Below, piece after piece: positions 1 through 8,046 of a DNA stretch of 64,000 nt; position 1 is the first letter of the stretch, and every line of letters begins with the position of its first letter. Origin of the DNA: Urechidicola croceus (GTDB lineage Bacteria; Bacteroidota; Bacteroidia; Flavobacteriales; Flavobacteriaceae); the NCBI GenBank assembly GCA_905181865.1, contig CAJIZG010000001.1, forward strand, positions 310,001 to 374,000. The letters are read 5' to 3'. Made by a program: the position numbers and the translations under genes. The notes beneath the pieces were generated by a model. The model made no database searches. It was not told where the DNA came from and was given only the letters and a program-made list of their open reading frames with translations.

Positions 1-1
1 C

Positions 2-1318
2 TTTCTTCTATCCTCGTTAGGCTCTTACGGCTTCAATTATACTAACGGATCTGATCCTATTAAAGTTGGATTGATCGGAGCAGGATGGTATGGTAAGAGC
101 GATGTATTAAGGTTAATTCAAGTAGCAAACATTGAAGTTATATCTGTTTGTGATGTAGATCAAAACATGCTAAGTGAGGCCATTGAATTGATTAGTAAAA
201 GACAAAAATCTGGTAATAAACCAAAAGCATACGAAGATTACAGAAAATTACTTTCAGAAAACAAGTATGATATTGTGCTTATCGGCTCACCTGACCATTG
301 GCATTGCTTACAAGGTATCGAAGCCCTTAAATCTGGAGCACATGTCTATTTACAAAAACCGATAAGTGTTGATGTAATGGAAGGTGAAGCGCTAGTTGCA
401 GCGGCAAAAAAATACAATAGAATTGTTCAAGTAGGAATGCAACGAAGAAGCACCGCGCATCTAATAGATGCGAAAAAAAATATTGTAGAGGCTGGGTTAC
501 TTGGAAAAGTTTCGCATGTTGAAATGTGTTGTTATTATCACATGCGAGCAAACGGAAATCCACCAGAACAACCAGTGCCAGATTATTTTAATTATGATTT
601 GTGGACGGGTCCTGCTCCACTCCGCCCTTTTGACAAAATACCGCATCGAGGCTGGTGGCGCACCTTTATGGAGTATAGTAATGGAATTATGGGTGATATG
701 TGCATACATATGTTCGATGCTGTGCGCTGGACTTTAGATCTTGATTGGCCAAAAAAGATTAGTTCAACCGGAGGAATTTACGTCAACAAAGAAGGAAAAT
801 CCAATACTGCTGATACACAAACTGCTATTTTCGAGTTTGAAGAATTAAATTGTATTTGGCAACATCGAGCTTGGGGTGCTCCAGCGGATCCAGAATATCC
901 TTGGTCTTATATTATTTATGGAGATAAAGGAACCCTAAAATGTAGTGTTCATAAATATGAGTTCATTCCTAGAAACAAAAAAGAAAAAAGAATTAAAAAA
1001 GACGTGGTCTTCGAAAAAGAAAAATACCCCGAGGATTTAACAGAAAAAGATATGGAACTTCATACAGCTCCAGCCACGCGTGCACATATGCGCAATTTTC
1101 TAGCAGCCATTGAAAACAACGCTCAACCAGTCGCAAACATTAGACAAGCGCATATCTCCACAGCCAGTTGTATTTTGGCAAATATCTCTATGAAATTAGG
1201 AAGACCCCTCGTGTATGATCCTGATAACAGAATTGTAGTTGATGACCCAGAAGCAACTAAATTATTACATCGAGATTATAGATCACCTTGGGAACATCCT
1301 CAAACAGAGTATCTCTAA
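2..1318 (+). CDS. Gfo/Idh/MocA family oxidoreductase, 5' end outside window
   Basis: The reading frame is open from base 2, so the true start lies upstream; the TTG at 71 is not the start. The visible N-terminal residues (FLLSSLGSYGFN) look like the tail of a Tat-type signal peptide, common in secreted Bacteroidota members of this family. A Rossmann nucleotide motif GLIGAGWYG follows at about 70-90, then LQKP near 350-362, the position of the family's EKP catalytic lysine motif, and a GDMCIHMFD stretch near 690-720 in the C-terminal sugar-binding domain. The family oxidises or epimerises sugars and inositols with NAD(P). The substrate cannot be read from sequence. No operon partner survives downstream, because the next gene is cut by an insertion sequence. 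Confidence 0.88.
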   Translation, partial: FLLSSLGSYGFNYTNGSDPIKVGLIGAGWYGKSDVLRLIQVANIEVISVCDVDQNMLSEAIELISKRQKSGNKPKAYEDYRKLLSENKYDIVLIGSPDHWHCLQGIEALKSGAHVYLQKPISVDVMEGEALVAAAKKYNRIVQVGMQRRSTAHLIDAKKNIVEAGLLGKVSHVEMCCYYHMRANGNPPEQPVPDYFNYDLWTGPAPLRPFDKIPHRGWWRTFMEYSNGIMGDMCIHMFDAVRWTLDLDWPKKISSTGGIYVNKEGKSNTADTQTAIFEFEELNCIWQHRAWGAPADPEYPWSYIIYGDKGTLKCSVHKYEFIPRNKKEKRIKKDVVFEKEKYPEDLTEKDMELHTAPATRAHMRNFLAAIENNAQPVANIRQAHISTASCILANISMKLGRPLVYDPDNRIVVDDPEATKLLHRDYRSPWEHPQTEYL

Positions 1319-1372
1319 GTTTTACTAGATCTAGTATAAATTAGAAAAAAATATTCACTAAAAAATTAATAA

Positions 1373-1495
1373 ATGAATCTTCAAAAACAATCAATCAAAC
1401 ACCAAATAGTACTCGTTTTTCTAATTTTCACTTCTTCACTGTTTTATGCACAAAAACCGGCACATAGCATTTCAGACATGTATGTAGTCAAATAA
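1373..1495 (+). pseudogene. 5' stub of a secreted protein gene cut by the IS element
   Basis: An ATG at 1373 opens a short frame with a clear signal peptide: a basic start (MNLQKQSIKHQ), a hydrophobic core (IVLVFLIFTSSLF) and a cleavage-like YAQ. The mature part begins KPAHSISDMY and then enters the left end of the IS3 element at 1479, where it stops at 1493-1495. The gene followed the oxidoreductase by about 55 bp on the same strand, so it may have been an operon partner. The rest of the gene is not on the other side of the IS. The original function is unknown. Confidence 0.7.
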
Positions 1496-1543
1496 AAATG
1501 AACTTTTTCGCTCAAAATTTAAGAGAGGTTTCTGCTAATTTAG

Positions 1544-2509
1544 TTAAAAATTTTGATACTGTTTTTTTCTAGCTTTCAAAGTGCTATTTTTTGTCATTTT
1601 GCGTTTTCTTAATTTTCTTTCGGCTGTTCCAAAATATACTTCTGCTGGAGTTACATTTTTCAAAGATTCATGATAGCGTTCATAATTGTAATACTGAACA
1701 AATTCTTTCATTTTTTCTTCTAATTGTCCAGGGCTAAAGTAATTATCAAGTTTTACAATGTTTTTCATTGATCTATGATAACGTTCAATTTTGCCCTGAG
1801 TTTGAGGATGTAATGGTCTTCCTCTGATATGTTTCATATTTTTCTCTCCGATATAGTCTGCTAACTCGTGTGAGATGTAACAAGACCCATTATCTGACAA
1901 CAACCTAGGCATTGATTTTTCATTAACTCCAGAAAATGCAATAGCTGCATCGATTGTATTGGTGACATCTTCTGCTCTCATTGTTGAACAAAGCTTCCAT
2001 GTAACAATGTAACGACTGTAATCATCCAAAATAGTTGATAAATAATACCAACCCCAACCAAATATTTTGAAATAAGTAAAATCAGTTTGCCACATTTGAT
2101 TCACGGCAGTTGTTTTATCGTGAAAACTATCCGAAGCACTCATTATTCTAAATGAAGGCGATGATATGAATCCATTTTCCTTTAAAATCCGATAGACACT
2201 TGACTCGCTGATATAATAGTTGTAATTATCCGTAATATGCCAAGCAACCTCCCTAGAAGATAACTCAGGCTTTTCTAACGCAATTTCAACTACTTTGTCT
2301 CTATCGACGATATTTATCTTATTCCACGTCCCAACTCTCTCTGATTTCTTACGAGCTAGACCTTCAAAGCCTTTTTGGGTATATAAATTATACCAATTAT
2401 AAAAGGTTGTCTTATTGATTTTAAGCTCTTTGAGTGTTCGGTTTATTCCAAGATCAGACTGCTCAACAAGTTGTATCATTTCGTACTTTTCTGATTGACT
2501 ATAGTGCAT
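1544..2509 (-). CDS. IS3-family transposase orfB (DDE catalytic subunit)
   Basis: A 321-residue integrase-type transposase. An N-terminal helix-turn-helix (LKELKINKTTFYNWYNLY, residues ~26-43) is followed by the retroviral integrase core with the DDE triad in MWQTDFTYF, RLLSDNGSCY and GKIERYHRSMK, then the family's C-terminal block YYNYERYHESLKNVTPAEVY. It cuts and joins the IS ends, normally as an OrfAB fusion. The frame is open upstream of the ATG at 2509, through residues KKLTWRRVKREKY, to a run of eight A on the minus strand, so synthesis by -1 frameshifting from orfA is likely. Confidence 0.93.
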   Translation of the reverse strand: MHYSQSEKYEMIQLVEQSDLGINRTLKELKINKTTFYNWYNLYTQKGFEGLARKKSERVGTWNKINIVDRDKVVEIALEKPELSSREVAWHITDNYNYYISESSVYRILKENGFISSPSFRIMSASDSFHDKTTAVNQMWQTDFTYFKIFGWGWYYLSTILDDYSRYIVTWKLCSTMRAEDVTNTIDAAIAFSGVNEKSMPRLLSDNGSCYISHELADYIGEKNMKHIRGRPLHPQTQGKIERYHRSMKNIVKLDNYFSPGQLEEKMKEFVQYYNYERYHESLKNVTPAEVYFGTAERKLRKRKMTKNSTLKARKKQYQNF

Positions 2510-2523
2510 ATACTTCTCTCTTT

Positions 2524-2874
2524 TTACTCGTCTCCACGTAAGTTTTTTTTCAGAAACCGAACTTCTAGAGAAAGCTCTGCAACCAACTCTTTTAAAGTAC
2601 CATTCTCACCTTTGAGTTCGTGAACCTCCGATGTGTTAGCTTCTCGCATCGTATCTCCATTTAGCCTGCGCTTTCCTGCTTCCATGAAATCTTTGGACCA
2701 TTTGTAGTAATTAGCTTGATGGATGCTTTCTTTTCGACACAATTCTGCAATGGTCGTTTCACCACGCATTCCTTCAATAATAATCCTGATTTTGTCTTCT
2801 GAATTGTAAGCTTTTCTTGTCTTACGTTTTAAGTCGCTAATTAAAGCACTGGCACTTTTCTTGTTTTTCATCAT
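2524..2874 (-). CDS. IS3-family transposase orfA (DNA-binding protein)
   Basis: A 116-residue protein with a helix-turn-helix of the transposase-8 type (GETTIAELCRKESIHQANYYKW, split here as residues ~38-59) and a C-terminal heptad-rich segment (ELKGENGTLKELVAELSLEV) that fits the leucine zipper of OrfA proteins. It binds the IS inverted repeats and regulates transposition. It ends 14 bp before the orfB start codon. Its last codons contain the A8 slippery run (2543-2550) used to make OrfAB. Confidence 0.9.
   Translation of the reverse strand: MMKNKKSASALISDLKRKTRKAYNSEDKIRIIIEGMRGETTIAELCRKESIHQANYYKWSKDFMEAGKRRLNGDTMREANTSEVHELKGENGTLKELVAELSLEVRFLKKNLRGDE
2543..2550 (-). promoter_or_regulatory. 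Probable -1 ribosomal frameshift site between orfA and orfB
   Basis: On the minus strand the orfA codons read CTG AAA AAA AAC. Slipping back one base puts the ribosome into the orfB frame, which stays open (KKLTWRRVKREKYMHY) into the transposase. IS3 elements are known to make the active OrfAB fusion this way, usually on an A6G heptamer; here the run is A8 followed by C. No stimulatory structure was modelled. Confidence 0.7.
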
Positions 2875-2959
2875 TTAAGATTTAAAGGTTTGTAAAAATA
2901 ATAAAACCTATCTCTTATATTAAAGTGATAATTAGTTCACTTTTTGCTGACGTTATACA

Positions 2960-3559
2960 ATCATAAACAAACCCCCTGGCATACTGGTGTCTGGAAACAA
3001 ATTTAAAACTATAGACAACGCCCTTGTCCAAAACCTTCTTCCAAGTAATCAATTAGATGCGGCGAGACCTAGGCCAGTACATCGGTTAGACTACCCAACT
3101 ACTGGACTCTTACTTATTGGTAAAACGGTGACAAGTATCATAGCATTGAATAGAATGTTTGAAGAAAAAGAGATTTCTAAAACATATTATGCGATTACTA
3201 TTAGGAAAATGAATCCTTCGGGAACTATAGTCAACCCAATCGATAGCAAAGAAGCAAGTACCTATTATGAGTTAGAATCATCCGTCAATTCACAGCGATT
3301 TGAATCCCTTAATCTTGTGAAATTATACCCTAGAACAGGGCGAAAACATCAACTAAGAATTCACGCAGCTTCTTTAGGGAATCCAATTTTAGGTGATCCA
3401 GTTTACGGTATTGAAAATTTAATTTTAAAAGGCAAAGGACTCTTTCTTCATGCACACTCATTAGAGTTTATACATCCATTCACAAAGAGAAAACTTTTTA
3501 TCACAAAAGAATGTCCCAATAAATTTCAAAATATTTTTCCGAATGACTCGTGTTTTTAA
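2960..3559 (+). pseudogene. RluA-family pseudouridine synthase, N-terminus removed at the IS junction
   Basis: The frame is open from the IS boundary at 2960 and begins mid-domain with IINKPPGILVSGNK, the first conserved motif of RluA-type enzymes. The catalytic HRLD motif (RPVHRLDYPTTGLLL, about 3076-3120) and the RTGRKHQLRIHAASLGNPIL block are intact, so roughly 200 C-terminal residues remain. Reading back into the IS meets a stop at 2948-2950. A GTG at 2987 could start a shorter protein, but it would lack the first strand of the catalytic domain. RluA enzymes isomerise uridines in rRNA or tRNA; this copy is probably inactive. It overlaps the convergent LysE-type gene by 4 bp. Confidence 0.8.
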
Positions 3560-4164
3560 TGAAACCAAGCTACTATTCCCAATAGTAAAAAAAGAATGCT
3601 CAATAAATAATTAATATTCTTGGCTATAAAACTTACTTTTTTCTTAACAATTTTGGACAAAGATATATACGAAAAGAAAAGTAAAAATGCACCTAACACA
3701 ATTCCTACAACAAATAAAATAGTATACTCCTCTCCCATTAATAAAAACCCCTTTGCTCCTAAATAGGTGCTAACTCCTAAATAAAATGGTATTGCCAACA
3801 TATTCATTAAGGACATTCCTACCCCCCATAAAAAGTACCTGCCTTTATGTCTTCTTCTCTTTCTATATGTAAACTTTAACCGTGTTTTAACAAAAAAGGC
3901 AATGGCTAAAGCAAAAAAAACAAACACAGCAATCGTTTCTAACCTCCTTATAATTTGAGGATTTCCGTGTAAGTAACTTGTAAAAACTAGGGCGATCCCT
4001 GCTTGAAATAAGATTACAACAGAAGCACCTGTAGAAAACAAATAGGCTCGTTTTCTACCTTTGTCAATAGCAATTTGTACTGCTGTCATATTGAGCATTC
4101 CTGGCGCCAATAATCCAATGTATGCCGTTAAAACCCCAATAATCAAATGTGATAAATACTCCAT
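3556..4164 (-). CDS. LysE/RhtB-type family membrane exporter
   Basis: A 202-residue, highly hydrophobic protein with about six membrane segments (start LIIGVLTAYIGLLAPGML, then segments near 45-65, 72-92, 110-135, 145-170 and 182-200). The N-terminal PGMLNMTAVQIAIDKGRKRA corresponds to the PGP and helix-loop region of LysE/RhtB translocators, which export amino acids or related small molecules. It lies 6 bp downstream of priA on the same strand and is probably co-transcribed with it. Substrate unknown; divergent members are often only annotated as LysE family transporter. Confidence 0.72.
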   Translation of the reverse strand: MEYLSHLIIGVLTAYIGLLAPGMLNMTAVQIAIDKGRKRAYLFSTGASVVILFQAGIALVFTSYLHGNPQIIRRLETIAVFVFFALAIAFFVKTRLKFTYRKRRRHKGRYFLWGVGMSLMNMLAIPFYLGVSTYLGAKGFLLMGEEYTILFVVGIVLGAFLLFFSYISLSKIVKKKVSFIAKNINYLLSILFLLLGIVAWFH

Positions 4165-4170
4165 GTCTAC

Positions 4171-6633
4171 TTAATAATTATCTACGTCAACAATAAACTT
4201 TATTGGCCTAAAATCTTTTACTGCCTGAAAAATATTTTTAATTCTTGTGATGTTTTCTTTAGTTGTCTTCAACGATTGTTTTGGTGGAATTTTCAACACC
4301 AACGTTCTAATATACTCATTTCTAACCCTTGATACAGAGGGCACACTTGGTCCTAAAATATTTTCCTTAAAAATATTTACAAGTGATTTTCCTAACCAAA
4401 TCGCTCCAGCATCTACTTTTTGATAATCTCTATGTTTCAAAGTGATTTTTATAATTCTATAGTATGGAGGATAGTGATATTGCCAGCGTTCTTGTAGTTG
4501 CTCCGAAAACATTTCCTCATAACTATTTGTTGATACTTGCTGTAATATTTGATGATAAGGGTTAAAACTTTGAATGGCAACTCTTCCTTGTTTTTTAGAT
4601 CTTCCCGACCTACCAGAAACTTGAACCATCATATGAAAAGTTCGTTCATGCGCTCTAAAATCAGGAAAATTTAACATATTATCTGCATTTAACACACCAA
4701 CCAACGTAACATTAGAAAAATCTAGACCTTTAGATAACATTTGAGTTCCTACTAATACATCAATTTCTTGTGATTGAAATTTACTGATAATTTTTTGATA
4801 ACCATATTTCCCTCGAGTAGTGTCCAAATCCATTCTTCCCACAGCAATATTTGGGAACAACTCTTTCAATTCCAATTCAATTTGTTCTGTACCAAAACCT
4901 TTATTACTCAAATTCTCACTACCGCAAGCACCACAAGTATTAATCATAGCCTTATGATAGCCGCAATAATGACATCGCAATTCATTTTTGAATTTATGGT
5001 AGGTTAAACTAACATCACAATTTGGACATTCTGGTGCAATTCCACAGGTACCACATTCAACAATGGGGGAAAAACCACGTCTATTTTGAAATAAAATAAC
5101 TTGTTCTTTCGCATCTAAAGTTTCTCGAATCAGTTGAAGTAACCTGTCAGAAAAATGACCCGTCATTCTTTTTTTTCGGTGTTTCTCTTTAATATCTACC
5201 AATTCGATTTCCGGCAATAGCACATTACCATGCCTCCTATTTATATTTACGAGACCGTACTTTGCTTCCTTAGCATTCTGATAACTTTCAATAGAGGGTG
5301 TAGCAGAACCCAATAAAACCTTTGCTTGATGAATATTTCCCAAAACTATGGCAGAATCTCGAGCGTGGTACCTGGGAGCCGGATCAAATTGCTTGTATGA
5401 AGTTTCATGTTCTTCATCAACGACAATGAGTCCTAAATTTGAAAAAGGAAGAAATAAAGAAGATCTAGCTCCCAAAACAATTTGCGCTTTTGGCTTATTT
5501 TCTAATACATTATTCCACACCTCTACTCTTTCATTCATGGAATACTTTGAATGAAAAACAGCAACGCTTCCACCAAAATAGGTTTCCAGTCGTTCTACGA
5601 GTTGCGTGGTTAAAGCAATCTCTGGTAGTAAATATAAAACCTGCTTTCCTGCGCCCAATGTTTTCTTAATCAATTCTGCATAAACCTCTGTCTTTCCACT
5701 ACTTGTAATTCCGTGTAATAGTGTTACACTTTTATGCTGAAATGATTCTTCGATCTCTGAAAGAGCCTTTAATTGAAATTCATTTAATCTTTTTAAATTT
5801 GATACGGCTCCGTCAAAATTTATTCTATCAGTTTGAATAAAATAATATTCAAAAACCCCCTTTTCAACGAGTGCTTTTATCACTGCAGATGAAGTCCCTG
5901 AATGCTTTTCTAATTCTGTTACTTTAATAGGTTTTTTTGAGCTTACGTCTAGTTGAAAGTAAGCAAGCAGCGCTTCTCGTTGCTTTTTAGCTTTATTCAA
6001 AGATTCTAATAAATCTTGTAATTTATCAGAATTATACTTAGTCTCTAAGCGTATATATTTTATTAATTTCGGTTTGTATTGTTCGTAGATTCTTTCCTTT
6101 ATTAAAATCACTTCTTTTTCAAGCATAGACTTTAACAACGGTAAAACCGTTTTTTTTCCAACAATGTCAATCACCTGATTTACATTCAATTCAGATTGAT
6201 AACCTAAGGCTTCAAACACCAAAAACTCATCGTTGGTTAAAACTGTTTCATCTGTAAATAACTCATTTTTTAATATGGCCGTCTCACTTTCCAATAAAAA
6301 TGCAGAAGGCAAGGCTGCTCTGTAAATATCACCAAGCGTACACATATAGTAATCAGACATCCATTGCCATAAACTCAATTGTTTGGAATTTACAATAGGT
6401 TTTTCATCTAAAATTTGATGTATTTCTTTTGCTTCATAGCCATTTGGAGCAGTTGTGTGAATTTCAAAAACGAGGGCAGTATATATCTTACTTTTTCCAA
6501 ATTCAACCGCAACACGCATTCCTTTTTGTAAAAATTCCGCTTCAGCCTCCGTTATACTGTAGGTAAATAACTTTGGAAGTGGAATCGGTAATATTACGTT
6601 GACGTAATGTATAGAGCTTATTATTGAAGGCAA
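4171..6633 (-). CDS. priA: Primosomal protein N' (replication restart helicase PriA)
   Basis: An 820-residue protein of full family length. An N-terminal DNA-binding domain (YVNVILPIPLPKLFTY, residues ~10-25) precedes the superfamily 2 helicase core with Walker A HGITSSGKTEVY at ~308-318 and DEEH at ~406-409. Eight cysteines at about 527, 530, 536, 539, 554, 557, 567 and 570 form the two zinc sites typical of PriA. The C-terminal helicase motif VSGRSGR is present. PriA recognises stalled forks and D-loops and reloads the replicative helicase. The LysE-type gene follows 6 bp downstream. Confidence 0.97.
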   Translation of the reverse strand: MPSIISSIHYVNVILPIPLPKLFTYSITEAEAEFLQKGMRVAVEFGKSKIYTALVFEIHTTAPNGYEAKEIHQILDEKPIVNSKQLSLWQWMSDYYMCTLGDIYRAALPSAFLLESETAILKNELFTDETVLTNDEFLVFEALGYQSELNVNQVIDIVGKKTVLPLLKSMLEKEVILIKERIYEQYKPKLIKYIRLETKYNSDKLQDLLESLNKAKKQREALLAYFQLDVSSKKPIKVTELEKHSGTSSAVIKALVEKGVFEYYFIQTDRINFDGAVSNLKRLNEFQLKALSEIEESFQHKSVTLLHGITSSGKTEVYAELIKKTLGAGKQVLYLLPEIALTTQLVERLETYFGGSVAVFHSKYSMNERVEVWNNVLENKPKAQIVLGARSSLFLPFSNLGLIVVDEEHETSYKQFDPAPRYHARDSAIVLGNIHQAKVLLGSATPSIESYQNAKEAKYGLVNINRRHGNVLLPEIELVDIKEKHRKKRMTGHFSDRLLQLIRETLDAKEQVILFQNRRGFSPIVECGTCGIAPECPNCDVSLTYHKFKNELRCHYCGYHKAMINTCGACGSENLSNKGFGTEQIELELKELFPNIAVGRMDLDTTRGKYGYQKIISKFQSQEIDVLVGTQMLSKGLDFSNVTLVGVLNADNMLNFPDFRAHERTFHMMVQVSGRSGRSKKQGRVAIQSFNPYHQILQQVSTNSYEEMFSEQLQERWQYHYPPYYRIIKITLKHRDYQKVDAGAIWLGKSLVNIFKENILGPSVPSVSRVRNEYIRTLVLKIPPKQSLKTTKENITRIKNIFQAVKDFRPIKFIVDVDNY

Positions 6634-6833
6634 GGCTTATTTTTTTTATTTCTATTCAAATTTACAATTTATTGCCAATCCTAAAATTTTTTTTGAATGA
6701 TTTAATCGTAAGATTATCATCTCTTTACCTTTTTTTTGTTCAGTTCACAAAAAGATTATTTCGTTTTTGGCACGTAGTTTGTATTTTAAGAAGCAAAGGC
6801 TACCCGTTTATGAACCCTTTAAATTCAAAGAAT

Positions 6834-7976
6834 ATGAAAAATAAAATCTTATTTATTGTCGCAATTACTTGCTTTACAATATCCGTCCTAAATTTTAAAA
6901 TGAATGCCAGTAATTTTACAACTGTAAATTACGCTTCAGAAAACGCCATAAACTTTGTGGAAAATGGAATTACTTTTTCTATTTTTAAAAATGGAGAATT
7001 TGATTTTTATCTTAATAGCCGCACAAAAGGAGTCACTTTAAATTACAATGGTCCAAATGCGAGTATTAGTTTTAACGCTGGATACAATTATGAGGCATAT
7101 GTACAATATGATCAATTTGGTGCTGTAATTCAAATCGAAAATACGCCTGTTTACTATGATCAATTTGGCCGAATTTCACAAGTTGGAATTATAAATATCA
7201 ATTACAATCATGGTAGATTAATGCGCGTTGGAGGCTTGTACTTACATTATAATTTCTATGGAAATTATGCATACAATACAGGATATATCAATCATTACAA
7301 TAGAAATTATATATACCATGCATATCATAATTGGTTTATAAGACCTTATGCAACCTATTCAATTGTTAGAATGGCACCGTATAGACATCATTATAAGCCA
7401 CATAGATACCAATATTACAATGATCATAGATATGCTTACAAGCACAAGACTTATCATAATGGTCGTGATGCAGACAAAAGAAGAACATATCACAAGAAAT
7501 ATAATAATGATAGACAACACAAGAAGAATTATGTCTCGAATGATTATAGGAGAAAAGAAAGTTCTGCGCGTAGATTGACATCTTCCTCTGGCAATAGGTA
7601 TTCAGCAAAAAATAAATCAAAACATGGATCCTATAATAAGATGAATTCAAATACAAATACTAATAAACGTACCACTGGACTTCGACCAAATAGTAATTCT
7701 ACATCACAACAAGGCCGTAAATCAGCAGTTTCTATGTCAAATTATAAGCCGAGGAGTAGGGCATCGTCTCAATACAGGCAAGCCCCTAAAAGAGCTGCCG
7801 TAAAACAGAATGAACGCAGTCGTACTAATAAGGTTACACCAAAATCAAATTATAAAAGGTCTACAAATCAAGGAACTAGCAAAAGATCGGTGGGTACATC
7901 AAATTTAAATCAAAGACCTAAAAACGTACACCTTAAGAATATGAAACGACGCAAAGTAGTTAACAAAGGGTCATAA
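6834..7976 (+). CDS. Secreted hypothetical protein with strongly basic low-complexity C-terminus
   Basis: The frame is open from 6624, but the likely start is ATG 6834 (MKNKILFIVAITCFTISV), which gives a signal-anchor-like N-terminus; ATG 6810 is an alternative. Of about 380 residues, the first half contains two similar segments (YVQYDQFGAVIQIENTPVYY and PVYYDQFGRISQVGIININY) and is rich in Tyr, Asn and Gly. The second half is dominated by His/Tyr, then Arg, Lys, Ser, Asn and Thr, and looks disordered. Related uncharacterised proteins are, as I recall, common in flavobacteria. A hairpin terminator lies 43 bp downstream. No enzymatic motif is visible; a role in the envelope or binding anionic polymer is only a guess. 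Confidence 0.75.
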   Translation: MKNKILFIVAITCFTISVLNFKMNASNFTTVNYASENAINFVENGITFSIFKNGEFDFYLNSRTKGVTLNYNGPNASISFNAGYNYEAYVQYDQFGAVIQIENTPVYYDQFGRISQVGIININYNHGRLMRVGGLYLHYNFYGNYAYNTGYINHYNRNYIYHAYHNWFIRPYATYSIVRMAPYRHHYKPHRYQYYNDHRYAYKHKTYHNGRDADKRRTYHKKYNNDRQHKKNYVSNDYRRKESSARRLTSSSGNRYSAKNKSKHGSYNKMNSNTNTNKRTTGLRPNSNSTSQQGRKSAVSMSNYKPRSRASSQYRQAPKRAAVKQNERSRTNKVTPKSNYKRSTNQGTSKRSVGTSNLNQRPKNVHLKNMKRRKVVNKGS

Positions 7977-8018
7977 GCAAGAAGAGCCCGACCATAACCC
8001 CCATTATTTTTTTAATTA

Positions 8019-8045
8019 GAAATCCCGTTAAATTAACGGGATTTC
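8019..8045 (+). terminator. Rho-independent terminator after the basic protein gene
   Basis: A perfect 11-bp stem, GAAATCCCGTT (8019-8029) with AACGGGATTTC (8035-8045), and a 5-base loop, followed by TTTATTC. It sits between two convergent genes and points best to the plus strand; on the minus strand the bases after the stem are not T-rich. Confidence 0.8.
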
Positions 8046-8046
8046 T

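Larger units (their letters stand above)
1479..2959 (-). mobile_element. IS3-family insertion sequence, about 1481 bp
   Basis: Two minus-strand ORFs in the orfA/orfB arrangement are enclosed by imperfect 25-bp inverted ends. The left end is 1479-1503 and begins TGTATGTAGTCA; the right end, 2935-2959 read on the minus strand, begins TGTATAACGTCA. I count 18 of 25 matching positions, and both ends share the inner TGAAC. No target-site duplication is visible (left flank ends TTCAGACA, right flank begins ATCATAAA), and the two flanks belong to different genes. The ends were chosen by eye and may be off by a few bases. The element looks intact. Confidence 0.85.

Noticed and set aside
6624-6833. 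Start of the basic protein gene at 6624
   Set aside because: This segment overlaps the 5' end of priA, has no -7 box, and the signal-anchor begins at ATG 6834.
7348-7656. Histidine- and isoleucine-rich alternative frames inside the basic protein gene
   Set aside because: They are out-of-frame readings of a low-complexity gene with no start signals or family motifs.
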